A program made the position numbers and the translations under genes. Source: Clostridium beijerinckii HUN142 (GTDB taxonomy: Bacteria > Bacillota > Clostridia > Clostridiales > Clostridiaceae). From it: a DNA stretch of 64,000 bases. Positions 62,148 to 64,000 of this stretch are shown piece after piece. Within the stretch, counting starts at the first letter, position 1. Every line of letters begins with the position of its first letter. The notes beneath the pieces are model-generated. The model was not told where the DNA came from. It worked only from the letters and a program-made list of their open reading frames with translations, and made no database searches. The stretch lies in NCBI RefSeq assembly GCF_000621745.1, contig NZ_JHXK01000020.1, positions 1 to 64,000 of the forward strand, given 5' to 3'.

Positions 62148-62440
62148 TTATATTTTACCGAACTCAAATCTTGGAAATAAAAATATTGGAATTGTATAAG
62201 TCTTGTTTGCAATTCCACATTGGGTTACTCCTTTTAGATAAACTGCAAAATTAATTTTTCCATTAGCTAATGATTTTGTTATGGTTTTACCCGGATTCTT
62301 ACCAGCCTTAACTTCTATTCCGTAGACATACCCGTTTTCCTATCTCTGTAGACAAAATCAAGTTCCCCATTACCATAGATCCCAAACATAGGAACTGTAG
62401 ATATCTTATCCAAAAGACAGTGGTAAACAAACGTTTCAGT
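62148..62440 (-). pseudogene. DUF4143 ATPase C-terminal fragment with a frameshift
   Basis: Read on minus, GIYGNGELDFVYRDRKTG then, in the shifted frame, YVYGIEVKAGKNPGKTI and KINFAVYLKGVTQCG match the C-terminal PD-(D/E)XK-like DUF4143 domain of AAA_14 ATPases. The shift lies near 62338. The AAA_14 N-terminal part is missing, cut off next to the ABC permease gene. A remnant. Confidence 0.75.
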
Positions 62441-63157
62441 TTATTGTTGCTCTGCAAATTGCCACCAAACAAAAGTTCCTACTGCACCCGCTATCCCTGT
62501 AGAAATAAGAATAATTATGCTACTTAAATTAAGGAATCCAGTACTTTGAAATACACTGGGGATTGTCCATGGAAAATATGGCGCAAATCCCATAGATGCC
62601 AATACGTTTGAGCAAATAACTATTACCAATATGAGTGCTAATGGTGCTAAGTATCCTCTACTAACATTCGCTAGAAAAGTACCCGGTGTAGTAACAACAA
62701 TAAACAGTAGCGATGTTATAACAAACTTTAGAAAAACATCTCCAATAATGGCAGCTGACCAGCCAGTAAGTCCTAGAACACCGCCTACAGCAATGCTGAT
62801 AGAAAACATATATAGGGAAAGTAATACGTTCCAAGCTAAAATGACCATTAACTTAGAAATTACAATATATGCTCTTGGTACTGGCTTTACAAGTAAATCT
62901 TTAATGGTTTTATCTGTAAATTCTCGACCAAATACCCATGCAGCAATAAATGTATATCCTATAAGACCCAGTGCCGCAAGATTATTAAGCAATTCTGTTA
63001 AATATATTTGCCAATTGATTTCACCTAAGTTATTGGATAAAATAATTCCGACTCCCATCATGATTGGACCAAAAGCAAAAACAAGAAACACTATCCAAAA
63101 CACATTAGAACTGATAATTTTGCGAATTTCACAATGTAAAATAGAAAAAATACTCAT
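62441..63157 (-). CDS. ABC-2 type transporter permease
   Basis: A 238-residue membrane protein with six predicted helices. The N-terminal CEIRKIISSNVFW and the AWVFGREFTDKTIKDLLVKPV cytoplasmic loop are typical of ABC-2 permeases of the lantibiotic-immunity or drug-efflux type. It starts at the last base of the ATPase gene (TAATG overlap), so the pair is translationally coupled. The substrate is unknown; many such pairs export peptides or antibiotics. Confidence 0.85.
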   Translation of the reverse strand: MSIFSILHCEIRKIISSNVFWIVFLVFAFGPIMMGVGIILSNNLGEINWQIYLTELLNNLAALGLIGYTFIAAWVFGREFTDKTIKDLLVKPVPRAYIVISKLMVILAWNVLLSLYMFSISIAVGGVLGLTGWSAAIIGDVFLKFVITSLLFIVVTTPGTFLANVSRGYLAPLALILVIVICSNVLASMGFAPYFPWTIPSVFQSTGFLNLSSIIILISTGIAGAVGTFVWWQFAEQQ

Positions 63158-64000
63158 TAATTATCACCCCTTACCATTCCAATTGTACGAAGAAAGTACC
63201 CTTCCAGATCTTCTGTAATTACTTGAAGCAGAGTTGGCGGTTGATTAGATTTAACAAGCAGTTCGGATAACTGTTCAGGACTTTCAACTAAGTGTTCATC
63301 TTTTAATTTTAAATGGCCATCCATTGTTTCCTCAAATTCATAACCATGTTCTGTAAGTACAGTCTTTATTGCATTTTGGTTGCGCCCATCTATAACTAAA
63401 TTCTTCTGCAAGGATTTTTCAAGCTTATTCATTTCAATTTCTTGAATAAGGTGACCGTTGTGAATAATCCCAATACGCGTTGCAACTTTTGATAGTTCAT
63501 CTAATAGATGACTAGATATGAAAATAGTTACGCCAGAATTTTTTGCTAAATCATATAACATAGTACGTATCTCAGCAACTCCTGCCGGATCAAGACCATT
63601 TATTGGTTCATCTAGTATCAGTATTTCTGGATTATGTATCATAGCTTTTGCAAGTCCTAGGCGCTGCTTGTTTCCTAAAGAAAGATTCTTTGCCTTTTTC
63701 TTTTTATGTGGTTCAAGTCCTAACTTACAAATAACTCTATCTACGGATTCTTTTTCTGATATTCCTTGCATACGTCTTGCTATATCAAGATTTTCAAATA
63801 CTGTCAAATCAGGATAAAAAGTAGCTTCCTCCAAATAACCAACCTTATCCCACAATTTATAGTTTCCGGCATCAACCTTTTCACCTAACATGTAGAGCTT
63901 ACCTGAAGTTGGCCTTAGCATCCCTAAGAGTGTCTTTATAGTAGTTGTCTTTCCTGCTCCATTTAACCCTAGAAATCCAAATATTTCACCTCGTTTCACT
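63157..64000 (-). CDS. ABC transporter ATP-binding protein (5' end outside window)
   Basis: 281 visible codons. The frame is open to the right edge, and the natural N-terminus (before KRGEIFGF) is missing. Walker A GLNGAGKTT, signature LSLGNKQRLGLA, Walker B EILILDEPINGLDP and H-loop ISSHLLDELS are intact. It would power the ABC-2 permease encoded directly after it. The C-terminal 80 residues form the regulatory extension common in drug-resistance ATPases. Confidence 0.88.
   Translation of the reverse strand, partial: VKRGEIFGFLGLNGAGKTTTIKTLLGMLRPTSGKLYMLGEKVDAGNYKLWDKVGYLEEATFYPDLTVFENLDIARRMQGISEKESVDRVICKLGLEPHKKKKAKNLSLGNKQRLGLAKAMIHNPEILILDEPINGLDPAGVAEIRTMLYDLAKNSGVTIFISSHLLDELSKVATRIGIIHNGHLIQEIEMNKLEKSLQKNLVIDGRNQNAIKTVLTEHGYEFEETMDGHLKLKDEHLVESPEQLSELLVKSNQPPTLLQVITEDLEGYFLRTIGMVRGDN

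Noticed and set aside
62631..63218. Plus-strand 195-codon frame opposite the ABC permease
   Set aside because: The minus-strand permease has clear family features and is coupled to the ATPase; the plus frame is a shadow.

Overview
The window reads as chromosomal DNA of a low-GC, anaerobic, motile Firmicute, most likely a Clostridium sensu stricto (beijerinckii/butyricum-like). This is inferred from the very AT-rich sequence, GGAGG-type ribosome binding sites, sigma-A promoters of the TTGACA-N17-TATAAT type, choline-binding-like GWWY repeats, and a clostridial gene set (EFR1 ferredoxin, siroheme reductase domain protein, CspA, MCP, GGDEF). No rRNA, tRNA, CRISPR array or complete insertion sequence was found.

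1-20.3 kb is mainly a core or metabolic region. It holds an IS630 transposase tail, a Nudix hydrolase, a siroheme reductase-like protein, an MBL-fold hydrolase, a nitroreductase, a DbpA-like RNA helicase, an ArsR regulator with an EFR1 flavodoxin/ferredoxin, an alpha/beta hydrolase killed by one nonsense codon, a candidate structured RNA, a PAS histidine kinase, an MCP, a cold-shock protein, a diguanylate cyclase, a MazG-like protein, and a BmrCD-like heterodimeric ABC exporter behind a leader peptide and attenuator.

20.4-58 kb is almost entirely minus-strand and is an accessory/defence island. In order: an LRR surface protein; an McrBC-like locus (McrC-like nuclease, possible detached C-terminal domain, and an AAA+ McrB interrupted by an in-frame amber codon); a NERD-HRDC protein paired with a UvrD helicase fused to a PD-(D/E)XK nuclease and a LexA-like S24 self-cleavage domain; a type II restriction-modification pair; a DUF2075 nuclease-helicase, MazG and PLD-helicase-DUF3427 cluster; and a UPF1-like helicase with a DUF2726 nuclease.

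The two most unusual loci follow. At 41.3-49.0 kb is a type II CBASS operon (CapV phospholipase, CD-NTase, Cap2 E1/E2, Cap3 JAMM protease). It contains, interleaved and appended, two large proteins with C-terminal diadenylate-cyclase (DisA_N/DAC)-like domains. At 50-56.6 kb is a His-Xaa-Ser (HXS) radical-SAM locus with HxsB, HxsC, HxsD and two HxsA repeat proteins. It also carries an A24 prepilin peptidase and two MORN-repeat proteins, which suggests surface display of a modified, pilin-like peptide.

58-62.4 kb is a decay zone. It contains a frameshifted phosphoribosyl-ATP pyrophosphohydrolase-like gene, a DUF429 fragment, a phage replisome-organizer protein, and second decayed copies of gene starts, several of them behind a repeated palindromic upstream element. 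The window ends with a Tag glycosylase, a DUF4143 fragment and an ABC transporter that runs off the right edge. Copies of several elements (MazG gene, a promoter leader, the Nudix gene, Tag and HNH starts) occur twice, pointing to repeated segmental duplication.
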